Made by a program: the position numbers and the translations under genes
Notes under the pieces: model-generated
The model's database searches: none
Told to the model about the DNA's origin: nothing
Seen by the model: the letters and a program-made list of their open reading frames with translations, nothing else
In this document: positions 9,503 through 19,069 of the stretch, piece by piece
How the letters are laid out: each line of letters begins with the position of its first letter
Numbering within the stretch: the first letter of the stretch is position 1
Source of the DNA: Pseudomonas sp. FP2196
Lineage (GTDB): Bacteria > Pseudomonadota > Gammaproteobacteria > Pseudomonadales > Pseudomonadaceae
Direction of reading: 5' to 3'
NCBI RefSeq assembly: GCF_030687715.1
Contig: NZ_CP117445.1
Span: forward strand, 3,337,501 to 3,401,500
Length of the DNA: 64,000 bases

Positions 9503-10024
9503 ATGAGCCTGCACGAACTGAACACTTTCCCTGGCGTTACTGCCACCCCGGACAGCGCAACCCACAACTTCGTTTTCAACCACACCATGCTGCGTGTGAA
9601 GGACATCACCCAGTCGCTGGACTTCTACACACGCGTGCTGGGTTTCTCGCTGGTCGAGAAACGCGACTTCCCGGAAGCCGAGTTCAGCCTGTACTTCCTG
9701 GCCCTGGTCGACAAAGCGCAGATCCCGGCCGACGCAGCTGCCCGCACCGAATGGATGAAGTCGATCCCGGGCATTCTGGAATTGACCCACAACCACGGCA
9801 CCGAAAACGATGCTGAGTTTGCCTATCACAACGGCAACACCGACCCGCGTGGTTTCGGCCACATCTGCATCTCGGTGCCGGATATCGTCGCCGCTTGCGC
9901 GCGTTTTGAAGAACTGGGCTGTGATTTCCAGAAACGCCTCTCCGATGGCCGCATGAAGAGTCTGGCGTTTATCAAGGATCCGGATGGTTACTGGGTCGAG
10001 ATCATTCAGCCAGCGCCGCTGTAA
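9503..10024 (+). CDS. gloA: Lactoylglutathione lyase (glyoxalase I)
   Basis: The 173-residue enzyme isomerises the methylglyoxal-glutathione hemithioacetal to S-lactoylglutathione. It is the longer, eukaryote-like zinc type found in P. putida. Family blocks are '[20 protein letters not shown]', '[11 protein letters not shown]', '[11 protein letters not shown]' and '[13 protein letters not shown]', which supply the metal ligands. The start at 9503 follows GGAGG at 9494-9498; upstream in-frame codons have no support. It is followed by a Pseudomonas repeat that probably doubles as terminator. Confidence 0.95.
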   Translation: MSLHELNTFPGVTATPDSATHNFVFNHTMLRVKDITQSLDFYTRVLGFSLVEKRDFPEAEFSLYFLALVDKAQIPADAAARTEWMKSIPGILELTHNHGTENDAEFAYHNGNTDPRGFGHICISVPDIVAACARFEELGCDFQKRLSDGRMKSLAFIKDPDGYWVEIIQPAPL

Positions 10025-10032
10025 AAGCAAAA

Positions 10033-10070
10033 GCCCCTCTCCCTCGGGAGAGGGCTGGGGTGAGGGGCAG
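10033..10070. repeat. Pseudomonas intergenic palindromic repeat (REP-like)
   Basis: A GC-rich palindrome (stem 10035-10042 with 10047-10054) is followed by the GGGCTGGGGTGAGGGG segment that I recognise as a recurrent intergenic element in pseudomonads and xanthomonads. It directly follows the gloA stop codon and may act as a transcript end. Confidence 0.7.
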
Positions 10071-10086
10071 CTTTTCACGCGCAATA

Positions 10087-10120
10087 AAAAACCCGTGATC
10101 GCTCACGGGTTTTTTATTTC
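10087..10120. terminator. Bidirectional terminator between gloA and ahpF
   Basis: Perfect 8-bp stem ACCCGTGA/TCACGGGT (10091-10098 with 10103-10110) has A-run and T-run flanks, serving both converging genes. Confidence 0.88.
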
Positions 10121-10131
10121 TGGTCTGACGC

Positions 10132-11694
10132 TTACGCCGGAGCCGAAGTACGGATCAGGTGATCGAACGCGCTCAGCGAAGCCTTGGCGCCCTCGCCCAC
10201 CGCGATCACGATCTGCTTGTAAGGCACTGTGGTTACGTCACCGGCAGCAAAGATGCCCGGGACCGACGTTTCACCACGGTTATCGACAATGATCTCGCCG
10301 CGTGGCGACAGTTCGATAGTGCCTTTGAGCCAATCGGTGTTCGGCAGCAGACCGATCTGCACAAAGATCCCTTCCAGCTCGACAGTGCGCAGCTCGTCAG
10401 TATTGCGATCCTTGTAGCGCAAGCCGTTGACCTTTTGCCCGTCGCCGGTGACTTCAGTGGTTTGCGCACTGGTGATCACGGTAACGTTCGACAGGCTGTG
10501 CAACTTGCGCTGCAACACGGCGTCGGCACGCAATTGCACGTCGAACTCCAGCAGTGTGACGTGAGACACGATACCGGCCAGGTCGATGGCCGCTTCAACG
10601 CCAGAGTTGCCGCCGCCAATCACCGCGACACGCTTGCCTTTAAACAACGGGCCATCGCAGTGCGGGCAGTACGCCACACCTTTGTTGCGATACTCCTGCT
10701 CGCCCGGCACGTTCATTTCACGCCACCGTGCACCGGTCGCCAGAATCACGCTCTTGGCTTTGAGGGTCGCGCCGCTGGCGAAGCGGACTTCATGCAGCTC
10801 GCCGTTTTTGCCCGGAATCAGTTTGTCGGCGCGCTGCAGGTTCATGATGTCGACGTCGTATTGTTTGACGTGTTCTTCCAGCGCAGTGGCCAGTTTCGGG
10901 CCTTCGGTTTCCTGCACGGAAATGAAATTTTCGATGGCCATGGTGTCCAGCACCTGACCGCCGAAACGCTCAGCCGCAACGCCGGTACGAATGCCTTTAC
11001 GTGCGGCGTAAATAGCGGCCGAAGCACCGGCCGGGCCACCGCCGACGACCAGTACGTCAAAGGCTTCTTTGGCGCTGATTTTCTCGGCCTGACGCTCGAT
11101 GGCGCCAGTGTCGAGTTTGGCAAGAATTTCTTCCAGGTCCATACGGCCCTGGCCGAAGTTCTCACCATTCAAGTAGATGCTTGGCACGGCCATGATCTTG
11201 CGATCGTTGACTTCGTCCTGGAACAGCGCGCCGTCAATGGCGACGTGGCGGATGTTCGGGTTGAGCACGGCCATCAGATTCAGTGCCTGAACGACGTCCG
11301 GGCAGTTCTGGCAGGACAGCGAGAAGTAAGTCTCGAAGCTGAACTCGCCTTTGAGCGAACGGATCTGTTCGATCACTTCAACACTGGCTTTCGAAGGATG
11401 GCCGCCGACTTGCAGCAGCGCCAGCACCAGCGAAGTGAATTCATGGCCCATCGGGATGCCGGCGAAGCGCAGACTGATGTCGGCACCCGGGCGATTGATC
11501 GAGAACGATGGTTTGCGAGCATCGTCACCGCTGTCGATCAGCGTAATTTGGCTCGAAAGACTGGCAACGTCTTTCAGCAGTTCCAGCATTTCACGGGATT
11601 TCGCACCGTCGTCGAGAGACGCAACGATCTCGATCGGCTGGGTGACCCGTTCCAGGTACGATTTCAACTGGGCTTTAAGATTGGCGTCCAACAT
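10132..11694 (-). CDS. ahpF: Alkyl hydroperoxide reductase subunit F
   Basis: The 520-residue flavoprotein passes electrons from NADH to AhpC, keeping the peroxidase reduced. An N-terminal pair of thioredoxin-like folds carries the 'SCQNCPD' CxxC. It is followed by a thioredoxin-reductase-like part with FAD motif '[17 protein letters not shown]', redox-active 'AYCPHCDGP', NAD motif '[14 protein letters not shown]' and the final FAD block '[15 protein letters not shown]'. All redox cysteines are present and the length is normal. It is downstream of ahpC on the same strand, with an intervening hairpin that may lower its expression relative to ahpC. Confidence 0.97.
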   Translation of the reverse strand: MLDANLKAQLKSYLERVTQPIEIVASLDDGAKSREMLELLKDVASLSSQITLIDSGDDARKPSFSINRPGADISLRFAGIPMGHEFTSLVLALLQVGGHPSKASVEVIEQIRSLKGEFSFETYFSLSCQNCPDVVQALNLMAVLNPNIRHVAIDGALFQDEVNDRKIMAVPSIYLNGENFGQGRMDLEEILAKLDTGAIERQAEKISAKEAFDVLVVGGGPAGASAAIYAARKGIRTGVAAERFGGQVLDTMAIENFISVQETEGPKLATALEEHVKQYDVDIMNLQRADKLIPGKNGELHEVRFASGATLKAKSVILATGARWREMNVPGEQEYRNKGVAYCPHCDGPLFKGKRVAVIGGGNSGVEAAIDLAGIVSHVTLLEFDVQLRADAVLQRKLHSLSNVTVITSAQTTEVTGDGQKVNGLRYKDRNTDELRTVELEGIFVQIGLLPNTDWLKGTIELSPRGEIIVDNRGETSVPGIFAAGDVTTVPYKQIVIAVGEGAKASLSAFDHLIRTSAPA

Positions 11695-11720
11695 ACGGGC
11701 GATTTCCTTTATTTGAGGCG

Positions 11721-11755
11721 AAAAAAAGCCCGAGCGAAACTCGCCCGGGCTTTTC
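11721..11755 (-). terminator. Hairpin between ahpC and ahpF
   Basis: An 11-bp stem with one mismatch (11727-11737 with 11741-11751) ends in a T-run on the minus strand. It lies between ahpC and ahpF, so it probably terminates most ahpC transcripts and gives the usual excess of ahpC over ahpF. Confidence 0.8.
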
Positions 11756-11818
11756 TATTGGGCGGTGCAGCTTACTTAAGTAGGTGCGGAGTTCCGCCCT
11801 GAGTTGCGTGTCACAGAC

Positions 11819-12382
11819 TTAGATCTTGCCGACCAGGTCCAGGGACGGAGCCAGAGTGGCCTCGCCTTCTTTCCACTTGGCTGGGCAAACTTCGCCCGGG
11901 TGAGCAGCAACATACTGAGCAGCCTTGATTTTGCGCAGCAGCTCGGAAGCGTCACGGCCAACGCCGCCATCGTTCAGTTCAACGATTTTGATCTGGCCTT
12001 CAGGGTTGATCACGAAGGTGCCACGATCAGCCAAGCCAGCTTCTTCGATCAGTACGTCGAAATTGCGGGAGATGACGTGGGTCGGGTCGCCGATCATGGT
12101 GTATTCGATTTTGCCGATGGCTGGCGAAGTGTTGTGCCAGGCAGCGTGAGCAAAGTGGGTGTCGGTGGAAACGCTGTAGATCTCTACGCCCAGCTTCTGG
12201 AAGGCAGCGTAGTTGTCAGCCAGGTCTTCCAGTTCGGTTGGGCAAACGAAGGTGAAGTCAGCTGGGTAGAAGAACACAACCGACCACTTGCCTTTCAGGT
12301 CAGCGTCCGAGACTTGAACGAAGTCGCCGTTTTTGAACGCGGTAGCTTTGAACGGTTTTACTTGGCTGTTGATGATAGGCAT
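11819..12382 (-). CDS. ahpC: Alkyl hydroperoxide reductase subunit C (peroxiredoxin)
   Basis: This 187-residue typical two-Cys peroxiredoxin detoxifies H2O2 and organic peroxides. The peroxidatic Cys is in '[17 protein letters not shown]' and the resolving Cys in '[14 protein letters not shown]'. The start '[16 protein letters not shown]' at 12382 matches the family and is preceded by a GGAG-like site; the longer frame to 12433 is not needed. ahpF lies downstream across a hairpin. The gene would be expected under OxyR control, but I could not assign an OxyR site by eye. Confidence 0.97.
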   Translation of the reverse strand: MPIINSQVKPFKATAFKNGDFVQVSDADLKGKWSVVFFYPADFTFVCPTELEDLADNYAAFQKLGVEIYSVSTDTHFAHAAWHNTSPAIGKIEYTMIGDPTHVISRNFDVLIEEAGLADRGTFVINPEGQIKIVELNDGGVGRDASELLRKIKAAQYVAAHPGEVCPAKWKEGEATLAPSLDLVGKI

Positions 12383-12520
12383 TGATGACTCTCCGTCAGG
12401 GGTTATGAAGTTGATGGGGTGAATCCTACCCACTCACTCGACGGATGGCTCATTGGCAAACCTGATGCTGCTGATTTGTTTTCGCTATTAGCTGACTGTA
12501 TTAATAGAAGAAAACGATAT

Positions 12521-13459
12521 CTACGACGAAGCCGGGTTATCCGTAATCCGAGCCATTCCTTGAAAGGGGCTGACTTCAACATAGCGCATGGCTGACTGCA
12601 TGTCCTTCCAGCCTACGTAACTCATCAGGGATTTGAGATCCCAGCCGCTTTGATGCGCCCACGTTGCGAAGCCGCGGCGCAACGAGTGGCTGGTGTAACG
12701 TTCCGCGGCAATCCCGGCACGCTCCAGCGCCTGGCGCAACAACGGGATGATGCTGTTGGCATGCAAGCCCTCCTCGCTCAAATTGCCCCAGCGATCGATA
12801 CCGCGGAACACCGGACCGCGCACTAGCGCCACTTCGGTGATCCAGTCGATGTAAGCCTGCACCGGGCACAGCTTCAACAGTGCCGGGGTCTGGTAAGTCT
12901 GACCAAGGTTTTCCCGATCGCCTTTGCTGCGCGGCAGATACAACGTAATGCCACGTCCTGCGTGCGCTTGCACATGCTCAATCTGCAAGCGGCACAACTC
13001 ATCACTGCGGAAGCCGCGCCAGAAGCCCAGAAGAATCAGCGCCCGGTCGCGATAAGCCTTGAGCAACAACGGACGATCCTGTTGTTCTCTGGCGGTTTGA
13101 ATCTCTTGTTCCAGCCAATCGACAACCCGCTCCAGATCCTGCAACTGCAAAGGCTCGGCCTGTTTTTCCTGCGCCGGATGCAGCGCCCGAATGCCTTTGA
13201 ACACCTTGCGCACCATCGGCGCCTTTGTCGGATCGGCAAACCCCTGACTGTTGTGCCATTGCGCCAGCGCAGATAAACGCAACTTCAATGTGTTGATCGA
13301 CAGCACGCCCGCATGCGCCACCAAGTAACGCGCAACACTTTCTGCGGTGGCCGGCAAGAAACCACCCCAGGTGATTTCGAAATGCTCGACGGCCGCGCGA
13401 TAACTGCGGCGGGTGTTGTCACGGGTGGCGGCTTGCAGATAGCGATCGAGGTCGCTCAT
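12521..13459 (-). CDS. Tyrosine recombinase/integrase (chromosomal, paired with KfrA-like protein)
   Basis: The 312-residue protein has an N-terminal SAM-like core-binding domain (about 1-95) and a C-terminal catalytic domain. The catalytic residues are readable: Arg in 'FWRGFRSDELCRLQ', Lys in 'LPRSKGDR', 'HSLRRGFATW' for His-x-x-Arg, Trp/His-equivalent in 'YVGWKDM' and the Tyr nucleophile in 'SAMRYVEVSP'. It appears intact. It is divergent from a KfrA-like gene, and no tRNA, phage or transposon genes adjoin it. It therefore looks like a resident recombinase rather than part of a fresh island; its target is unknown. The 'MSDLDRYLQAATRDN' start fits the family. Confidence 0.88.
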   Translation of the reverse strand: MSDLDRYLQAATRDNTRRSYRAAVEHFEITWGGFLPATAESVARYLVAHAGVLSINTLKLRLSALAQWHNSQGFADPTKAPMVRKVFKGIRALHPAQEKQAEPLQLQDLERVVDWLEQEIQTAREQQDRPLLLKAYRDRALILLGFWRGFRSDELCRLQIEHVQAHAGRGITLYLPRSKGDRENLGQTYQTPALLKLCPVQAYIDWITEVALVRGPVFRGIDRWGNLSEEGLHANSIIPLLRQALERAGIAAERYTSHSLRRGFATWAHQSGWDLKSLMSYVGWKDMQSAMRYVEVSPFQGMARITDNPASS

Positions 13460-13519
13460 GGGCTGTTTTCTCGCTGGCGTACTGATTCAAGGATGCAGAA
13501 ACGCATTTTGCCGTCTGAC

Positions 13520-13535
13520 ACTGGGTAATACCAGT
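13520..13535. promoter_or_regulatory. Inverted repeat upstream of the recombinase gene
   Basis: ACTGG-N6-CCAGT lies 61 bases upstream of the recombinase start, where an operator overlapping its promoter would be. The role is inferred only from the symmetry and place. Confidence 0.35.
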
Positions 13536-13580
13536 ATATCCCGCCTCTTTAATTTCAAAGATTTACCTTTATTTTCTAGA

Positions 13581-13619
13581 TGGTACACTTCGTACTTTAG
13601 TGGCATGTACCACAGTACG
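13581..13619. promoter_or_regulatory. Interleaved inverted repeats upstream of the KfrA-like gene
   Basis: TGGTACA (13581-13587) is mirrored by TGTACCA (13606-13612), and CGTACT (13591-13596) by AGTACG (13614-13619). The two pairs interleave and end 17 bases before the KfrA-like start codon. KfrA of IncP plasmids represses its own promoter through inverted repeats, so this is a good candidate autoregulatory operator. Confidence 0.5.
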
Positions 13620-13636
13620 TAACCGTAGGAGTTCAC

Positions 13637-14653
13637 ATGGCCCGTGGCGGCATTACCAAAGCGCTGGTTCAGATCGCGCGCACAGCGATCCTGGCCCGCG
13701 GGGAACACCCGAGCATCGATGCCGTACGCATTGAAATGGGCAATACCGGCTCGAAAACCACGATCCATCGTTACTTGAAAGAGCTGGATGATGGTGCCCA
13801 ACCGACTGAAGCCTCAGCGGAACCCATCGATGACGAACTGACCGCACTGGTCTCGCGCCTTGCCCAGCGCCTGAAGGAACAGGCCCAAGAGCCCATCGAG
13901 CAGGCACGCGAACAGTTTGAAGAGCTGCGTGAAGCGCTTGAATCGGAGCTGAAACAGACGCGCCAGGCACTGGAACAACTGGAGCAACAACACGAGATCC
14001 AAGGCGCCGCACTGGAGCGCGAGTCGGAAGCTCTGAGCAACACCCGCTCGATGCTGCAAACCGAGCAAACCCGCAATGCCGGCCTCAATCAGGCATTGGC
14101 CGACTTTGAGTTGCGCTTGCAGGACAAAGACGAGCAGATCCGCTCACTGGAAGAAAAACACCTGCATGCCCGCGATGCGCTGGAGCACTACCGCAACGCC
14201 ACCAAAGAACAGCGCGAGAAAGAACAAAGCCGCCATGAAGGCCAGGTGCAACAGTTGCAGGCAGAAATTCGCCAGGCGCAACAAAGTGCGCTGGTCCGTC
14301 AGGATGAGATCACTCAACTGCACCGTGACAACGAACGCCTGCTTACCGAAAACCGCGGCACCCAGCGCGAACTGAGCCTGATGCAGGATCAGCTCAAGCA
14401 CAGCAACCAGCGTCAGGATCAACTGCTGGAGCAAGCGACCCGCGTCGACAGCGAGCGCACCCTCCTCCAGGAACGCTTGCGTGTGGCACTACTGGAAACC
14501 CAGACGCTCAAACAGAACGTCGAAGAGCAAACGCAGCTTAATCAGTCATTCGAGAAGGAATTGAGCAAAGCTCGGGCGAGCCTGGAAGAGAGCCAGCGTC
14601 TGGCGGCTACCGTTGCGGCAGCGCCAGACTCGGCCAAACCGAAAGACGCTTAA
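13637..14653 (+). CDS. KfrA-like DNA-binding coiled-coil protein
   Basis: The 338-residue protein begins with a KfrA-type helix-turn-helix domain (about residues 1-55, including '[19 protein letters not shown]' and '[13 protein letters not shown]'). From about residue 60 to 320 it is an unbroken alanine/glutamine/glutamate-rich coiled coil. KfrA proteins on plasmids autoregulate and support stable inheritance by forming filament-like multimers; chromosomal relatives in Pseudomonas have no assigned role. The start has GGAG upstream ('gtaggagttcacatg'). The stop codon overlaps the end of gor on the opposite strand by four bases. It is divergent from the recombinase, and the pair probably shares a control region. 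Confidence 0.85.
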   Translation: MARGGITKALVQIARTAILARGEHPSIDAVRIEMGNTGSKTTIHRYLKELDDGAQPTEASAEPIDDELTALVSRLAQRLKEQAQEPIEQAREQFEELREALESELKQTRQALEQLEQQHEIQGAALERESEALSNTRSMLQTEQTRNAGLNQALADFELRLQDKDEQIRSLEEKHLHARDALEHYRNATKEQREKEQSRHEGQVQQLQAEIRQAQQSALVRQDEITQLHRDNERLLTENRGTQRELSLMQDQLKHSNQRQDQLLEQATRVDSERTLLQERLRVALLETQTLKQNVEEQTQLNQSFEKELSKARASLEESQRLAATVAAAPDSAKPKDA

Positions 14654-16008
14654 GCGCCGACCGGCGTACGCATGGTGACAAACTCTTCGGCGGCCGTCGG
14701 GTGTACCCCGATCGTGTCGTCGAAGTCGCGCTTGGTCGCGCCAGCCTTCAGCGCGATCGCCAGACCTTGCACAATCTCGCCGGCATCCGGGCCGACCATA
14801 TGGCAACCGAGCACTTTGTCGGTCTTGCCGTCGACGACCAGCTTCATCAGCGTTTTCTCCTGACATTCGGTCAGGGTCAGCTTCATCGGCCGGAAGCGGC
14901 TCTCGAAGATCACCACATCGTGACCTGCATCGCGCGCCTCTTCCTCGGTCAAACCGACAGTGCCAATGTTCGGCAGACTGAACACTGCCGTCGCAATCAT
15001 CTTGTAATCCACCGGACGGTATTGCTCCGGCTTGAACAGACGCCGCGCCACCGCCATGCCTTCAGCCAACGCCACCGGCGTCAATTGCACGCGACCGATC
15101 ACATCGCCCAACGCCAGAATCGATGGCTCGCTGGTCTGATACTGCTCGTCGACCTTGATGAAGCCTTTGTCATCGAGCTGCACGCCAGTGTTTTCCAGCC
15201 CCAGATTGTCCAGCATCGGACGGCGACCTGTGGCGTAGAAGATGCAATCTGCCTCCAGCACGCGGCCATCCTTGAGCGTGGCTTTCAGGCTGCCGTCGGC
15301 TTGCTTGTCGATGCGCGCAATATCGGCGTTGAATTGCAGATCCATGCCACGCTTGGTCAACTCTTCCTGCAAATGCTTGCGCACCGAACCGTCGAAACCG
15401 CGCAGGAACAGATCGCCACGATACAGCAGCGTGGTGTTGGCGCCAAGACCGTGGAAAATCCCGGCAAACTCCACCGCGATATAACCGCCACCGACCACCA
15501 GAACCCGCTTCGGCAGCTCTTTGAGGAAGAACGCCTGGTTGGAACTGATTGCGTGCTCATGCCCCGGAATTTCCGGAATCTGTGGCCAGCCGCCGGTGGC
15601 GATCAGGATGTTTTTCGCCGTGAAGCGCTCACCATCAACCTCAACCTCGTGCGGGCCGACGATCTTCGCGTGCGCCTCGTGCAGGGTTACACCACTGTTG
15701 ACCAGCAGATTGCGATAGATGCCGTTAAGGCGATTGATCTCGCGATCCTTGTTGGCGATCAGCGTGGCCCAATCGAAATGCGCTTCACCCAGACTCCAGC
15801 CGAAACCGGATGACTGCTCAAAGTCTTCGGCGAAGTGAGCGCCATACACCAACAGCTTTTTCGGCACGCAGCCAACGTTGACGCAGGTACCACCCAGATA
15901 TCGGCTTTCAGCCACCGCCACTTTCGCGCCGAAACCGGCAGCAAACCGCGCAGCGCGAACACCGCCGGAACCGGCACCAATCACATAAAGGTCAAAATCG
16001 TAGGCCAT
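14650..16008 (-). CDS. gor: Glutathione reductase
   Basis: The 452-residue flavoenzyme reduces glutathione disulfide with NADPH. It shows the FAD fold '[16 protein letters not shown]', the redox disulfide '[17 protein letters not shown]', the NADPH fold '[20 protein letters not shown]' and the C-terminal '[17 protein letters not shown]', whose His-Glu pair completes the partner subunit's active site. Length and motifs are those of a normal enzyme. It starts just after an AGGAG (minus strand), and galU lies upstream in the same orientation, separated by a terminator. Confidence 0.97.
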   Translation of the reverse strand: MAYDFDLYVIGAGSGGVRAARFAAGFGAKVAVAESRYLGGTCVNVGCVPKKLLVYGAHFAEDFEQSSGFGWSLGEAHFDWATLIANKDREINRLNGIYRNLLVNSGVTLHEAHAKIVGPHEVEVDGERFTAKNILIATGGWPQIPEIPGHEHAISSNQAFFLKELPKRVLVVGGGYIAVEFAGIFHGLGANTTLLYRGDLFLRGFDGSVRKHLQEELTKRGMDLQFNADIARIDKQADGSLKATLKDGRVLEADCIFYATGRRPMLDNLGLENTGVQLDDKGFIKVDEQYQTSEPSILALGDVIGRVQLTPVALAEGMAVARRLFKPEQYRPVDYKMIATAVFSLPNIGTVGLTEEEARDAGHDVVIFESRFRPMKLTLTECQEKTLMKLVVDGKTDKVLGCHMVGPDAGEIVQGLAIALKAGATKRDFDDTIGVHPTAAEEFVTMRTPVGA

Positions 16009-16090
16009 TTCTATCTCCTCGGCAGGCGATCAGCATACCTGCAGTCACCTATTGGGCAAGCACTGCCATTCATATAGGGGCGGAAAATGA

Positions 16091-16116
16091 AAAAGCCACC
16101 CGAAGGTGGCTTTTTC
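16091..16116 (-). terminator. Terminator of galU
   Basis: Stem AGCCACC/GGTGGCT (16094-16100 with 16105-16111) encloses a CGAA tetraloop and has A/T runs on both sides. It lies just past the galU stop codon. Confidence 0.88.
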
Positions 16117-16137
16117 GTACAGACGGATCAAGCGCTA

Positions 16138-16977
16138 TCAGTAAGCCTTGCCAGTCTTGTAGAAGTTTTCGAAGCAGAAGTTGGTTGCGTCGATGTAGCC
16201 TTCAGCGCCACCGCAGTCGAAACGCTTGCCCTTGAACTTGTAGGCCATTACGCAGCCATTCTGGGCTTGTTTCATCAGGGCGTCGGTGATCTGGATTTCG
16301 CCGCCCTTGCCTGGCTCGGTCTGCTCGATCAGGTCGAAGATGTCCGGGGTCAGGATGTAACGACCGATGATTGCCAGGTTCGACGGAGCATCTTCCGGCT
16401 TTGGCTTCTCGACCATGCTGTGAACGCGGTAGATGTCGTCGCGGATCATCTCGCCGGAGATAACGCCGTACTTGTTGGTTTCCTGCGGATCGACTTCCTG
16501 GATGGCCACGATCGAGCAGCGGAACTGCTTGTACAGCTTGACCATCTGGGTCAGTACGCCGTCGCCTTCGAGGTTGACGCACAGGTCGTCCGCCAGCACC
16601 ACGGCGAACGGTTCGTCACCGATCAGCGGGCGACCGGTCAGGATCGCGTGGCCCAGACCTTTCATTTCGGTCTGACGGGTGTAGGAGAACGAGCACTCGT
16701 CCAGCAGTTTGCGGATGCCAACCAGGTATTTCTCCTTGTCGGTGCCTTTGATCTGGTTTTCCAGCTCGTAGCTGATGTCGAAGTGGTCTTCCAGAGCACG
16801 CTTGCCACGACCGGTAACAATCGAGATTTCAGTCAGGCCAGCGTCCAGAGCTTCTTCAACGCCGTACTGGATCAGTGGCTTGTTTACCACCGGCAGCATT
16901 TCTTTGGGCATGGCTTTAGTCGCTGGCAGGAAGCGAGTACCGTAACCGGCTGCTGGGAACAAGCATTTCTTGATCAT
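16138..16977 (-). CDS. galU: UTP-glucose-1-phosphate uridylyltransferase
   Basis: The 279-residue enzyme makes UDP-glucose from UTP and glucose 1-phosphate for lipopolysaccharide and other polysaccharides. Features are the nucleotide-binding 'FPAAGYGTRFLPATKAMPKE' at the N-terminus, 'GLGHAILTGRPLIGDEPF', the metal-binding 'VVLADDLCV' and 'GRYILTPDIFDLI'. It has the usual length and is single-gene, with its own terminator. Confidence 0.97.
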   Translation of the reverse strand: MIKKCLFPAAGYGTRFLPATKAMPKEMLPVVNKPLIQYGVEEALDAGLTEISIVTGRGKRALEDHFDISYELENQIKGTDKEKYLVGIRKLLDECSFSYTRQTEMKGLGHAILTGRPLIGDEPFAVVLADDLCVNLEGDGVLTQMVKLYKQFRCSIVAIQEVDPQETNKYGVISGEMIRDDIYRVHSMVEKPKPEDAPSNLAIIGRYILTPDIFDLIEQTEPGKGGEIQITDALMKQAQNGCVMAYKFKGKRFDCGGAEGYIDATNFCFENFYKTGKAY

Positions 16978-17236
16978 ATAAGTCCTTGAAAAGGCTGTGT
17001 GTACGAGTTTCGGCGCAGTCTAATCAGGCGGCGTGCACCTTACAATGCCCCGCACTGGCTAACCGATGCCAACATAGAGAAATATTCTGTCTGATAGTTC
17101 CATCGGCATTTTTGCGCAACCCGATCAGCGTAGCATCAAAGAAGCCGGCAAGCGGAACCACCATACGCTCATCGCCCCCCAATACGAGCATTTGCCGGTA
17201 TCATGGCGACTTTGAACCAGCGAACGAGACAGATAG

Positions 17237-17428
17237 ATGGCCGCGGTAAAAATCATCAACGGGTATGTGATCGACAAGAAAGACGGCAAGTGGACTCTGA
17301 CCACTACCAATGGCGAACACATCGCCGGGCCGTTCGACAGCGAACAGCTGGCGACTGATGTAGCGTCGGTGTTTACCGATACCCCAGCGTCGGCAAAGCG
17401 TCGCGGCAAAGATAAAGATCAGGATTGA
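17237..17428 (+). CDS. Small conserved hypothetical protein
   Basis: The 63-residue protein reads 'INGYVIDKKDGKWTLTTTNG' and later 'GPFDSEQLATDVASVF', ending in a basic tail ('KRRGKDKDQD'). I do not recognise a family. A good terminator lies 20 bases after its stop, which supports a real transcript. No signal peptide or membrane segment is present, so it should be cytoplasmic. Confidence 0.7.
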   Translation: MAAVKIINGYVIDKKDGKWTLTTTNGEHIAGPFDSEQLATDVASVFTDTPASAKRRGKDKDQD

Positions 17429-17445
17429 TCTCCAGCGGCGCAAGC

Positions 17446-17475
17446 ACAGCCCTGCCATCGCGCAGGGCTTTTTTG
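17446..17475 (+). terminator. Terminator of the 63-residue gene
   Basis: Stem AGCCCTGC/GCAGGGCT (17448-17455 with 17462-17469) is followed by six T. Confidence 0.88.
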
Positions 17476-17578
17476 TGTCTGGCCAAACAACATTCGCAAA
17501 CAAGTGGCCAATCGCTATAACCTTTTCACACCGGCGCTGTCAGAGCGTCTAGTCCCCCCCTCGCTGAAGACGACAACT

Positions 17579-17866
17579 ATGAACACGAAAGGATTTTTGC
17601 CACTGATCGCGGTACTGGCACTGAGCGGCTGTGCCACTTCAGAGCCCACCACCCTGAATAACGGCGAACAGGGCCTGACCATCGACTGCTCCGGTGAAGC
17701 CAACTCCTGGGCCACGTGCTATGAGAAGGCAGACGCCTCTTGCGCAGGCACTGGCTATCGCATCGTCGGCACCGACGGTACGCCAGCGCCAAAGGAAAGC
17801 GACAAGACTCTGGGCGTCGATGTCGGCAACTACAAGAACCGCAGTGTGGTGGTGGTCTGCAAATAG
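17579..17866 (+). CDS. Putative lipoprotein
   Basis: The 95-residue protein starts 'MNTKGFLPLIAVLALSGCAT', a typical lipoprotein signal with the lipobox LSGC (modified Cys at residue 18). The mature part has four further cysteines ('DCSGEANSWATCYEKADASC' region and a terminal 'VVVVCK'), probably in disulfides. The C-terminal half resembles short Pseudomonas lipoproteins of unknown function. The start at 17579 is chosen because it begins the signal peptide; the open frame extends upstream without support. Confidence 0.75.
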   Translation: MNTKGFLPLIAVLALSGCATSEPTTLNNGEQGLTIDCSGEANSWATCYEKADASCAGTGYRIVGTDGTPAPKESDKTLGVDVGNYKNRSVVVVCK

Positions 17867-17869
17867 ACG

Positions 17870-18100
17870 CTACATGTGAATTTCAGCGAATTTGATTCCA
17901 AGCCCGCGTACGACTTCGATCAGATCGTCGAGTCGATTGAATGACTCGACTTCGTCGTTCTCGTCCACCAGGAAGTAGCTGCGGCCGGCGCTTTTCTTGA
18001 AAAACACGATCCACTCGCCCGAGTTCGCCGGGTTCTGGATGACATGGGTGGCAGAGATAAGGCCCTCTACATGGCGCTCCCGCACTTGCTCTCGCTTCAT
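17870..18100 (-). CDS. Small hypothetical protein
   Basis: The 76-residue protein contains 'HVIQNPANSGEWIVFFKKSA' and 'GRSYFLVDENDEVESFNRLD', followed by a helical 'DLIEVVRGLGIKFAEIHM'. The start at 18100 has GGAG seven bases upstream. The gene converges on the lipoprotein gene with a 3-base gap. I recognise no domain; the alternating beta pattern suggests a small soluble fold. Confidence 0.65.
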   Translation of the reverse strand: MKREQVRERHVEGLISATHVIQNPANSGEWIVFFKKSAGRSYFLVDENDEVESFNRLDDLIEVVRGLGIKFAEIHM

Positions 18101-18116
18101 CGCGACTCCATAAATG

Positions 18117-18147
18117 AAAATGCCGTCACAGCATGACTGTGACGGCA
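18117..18147 (-). terminator. Terminator for the second lipoprotein gene
   Basis: Perfect 11-bp stem (18121-18131 with 18137-18147), 5-base loop, is followed on the minus strand by TTTT. It lies 24 bases beyond the stop of the lipoprotein gene to its right. Confidence 0.8.
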
Positions 18148-18171
18148 TCGATGCTGATGACCCACAGTCTA

Positions 18172-18528
18172 TCAGCCGGAAATACACGCATTGGCAGCGT
18201 TACGCACATCGTGCGGGCGAACAGGCACATTGGACATGCGCTCATGCAGCTTGATGCTGCTGCCGCCGGAGCGATCTTCGATATCGAATACGGCGGCCGG
18301 GCCTGAGGACAGTTTGCCCGGAACAATCACGCGAACCCCATCCTTGTGCGGTTGCACCTGCAGCGCGCCGCGGCTGTCAGCCAGTTTTTCGGTCAGGCAC
18401 TGCGCGTACTCCTGGGGTTTCTTTCCGGAGATCACGCTCACAGTCGGCAGCGTTTCATTGATTTCGGAAACGCTCGCACAACCACCCACAGCCAAAACCA
18501 ACGGCAGACACACCACACCCCACTTCAT
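18172..18528 (-). CDS. Putative lipoprotein
   Basis: The 118-residue protein begins with a lipoprotein signal ('CLPLVLAVGGCASVSEI', lipobox VGGC, modified Cys at residue 17). It is preceded by a strong GGAGG site. The mature region includes 'SGKKPQEYAQCLTEKLAD' and 'SIKLHERMSN' and ends with a second Cys in 'NAANACISG', so a disulfide between the two is likely. The function is unknown. It is monocistronic with a strong terminator. Confidence 0.78.
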   Translation of the reverse strand: MKWGVVCLPLVLAVGGCASVSEINETLPTVSVISGKKPQEYAQCLTEKLADSRGALQVQPHKDGVRVIVPGKLSSGPAAVFDIEDRSGGSSIKLHERMSNVPVRPHDVRNAANACISG

Positions 18529-18738
18529 ACAAAACCTCCGTTAAAGACCGTCCGACAGCACAAATGCCGTTTTTCTCCGGGGCCTTCTGTATTTAACCCG
18601 CATCCAATCGCGAATATCTGTTCAAAATTGTCAAACCAACGCCCGACGGCCAGATAATAACCTGTGCGGGCTGATAAACTGCGCCCAATTACAAGCTATC
18701 GTTTTGATTTAGTAGAAAAAGCCCTTCTGGAGGCGCCC

Positions 18739-19041
18739 ATGAAATTCATTCACCAGCGCGAGCACCTCAACGAAGACGACATCGTCGTCATCCAATGCTC
18801 GCAAATGTGCAACATCCGCCTGATGAACGACGCCAACTTCCGCAGTTTCAAAAACGGCGGCCGTCACACCTATCACGGCGGCGCTTTCGACACGTTCCCG
18901 GCCCGCATCACCGCGCCGAGCACCGGTTTCTGGAACATTACCATCGACACTGTCAACCGCCGCGCGATCAGCGTTACACGCAAACCGACGTTGACGCATT
19001 CGATCAAGATCATCCGCCGCTCCAGCACCAAACTCAGCTGA
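18739..19041 (+). CDS. DUF1883 domain protein
   Basis: The 100-residue protein matches the DUF1883 pattern from start to end: 'HEREHLNEDDIV'-like opening (here 'HQREHLNEDDIVVIQCSQ'), 'FKNGGRHTYHGGAF' and 'PSTGFWNITIDT', then a basic beta strand 'SIKIIRRSS'. The family is small, all-beta and of unknown role, sometimes fused to TIR or nuclease-type domains. GGAGG precedes the start at 18739. A 57-residue gene follows after 28 bases and probably forms an operon with it. Confidence 0.82.
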   Translation: MKFIHQREHLNEDDIVVIQCSQMCNIRLMNDANFRSFKNGGRHTYHGGAFDTFPARITAPSTGFWNITIDTVNRRAISVTRKPTLTHSIKIIRRSSTKLS

Positions 19042-19069
19042 GCCACCCCGCCCATTCAGACAGGTAGAC

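Noticed and set aside
10159..11802. 547-codon plus-strand open frame opposite ahpF
   Set aside because: Antisense shadow of ahpF, whose motifs are complete on the minus strand.
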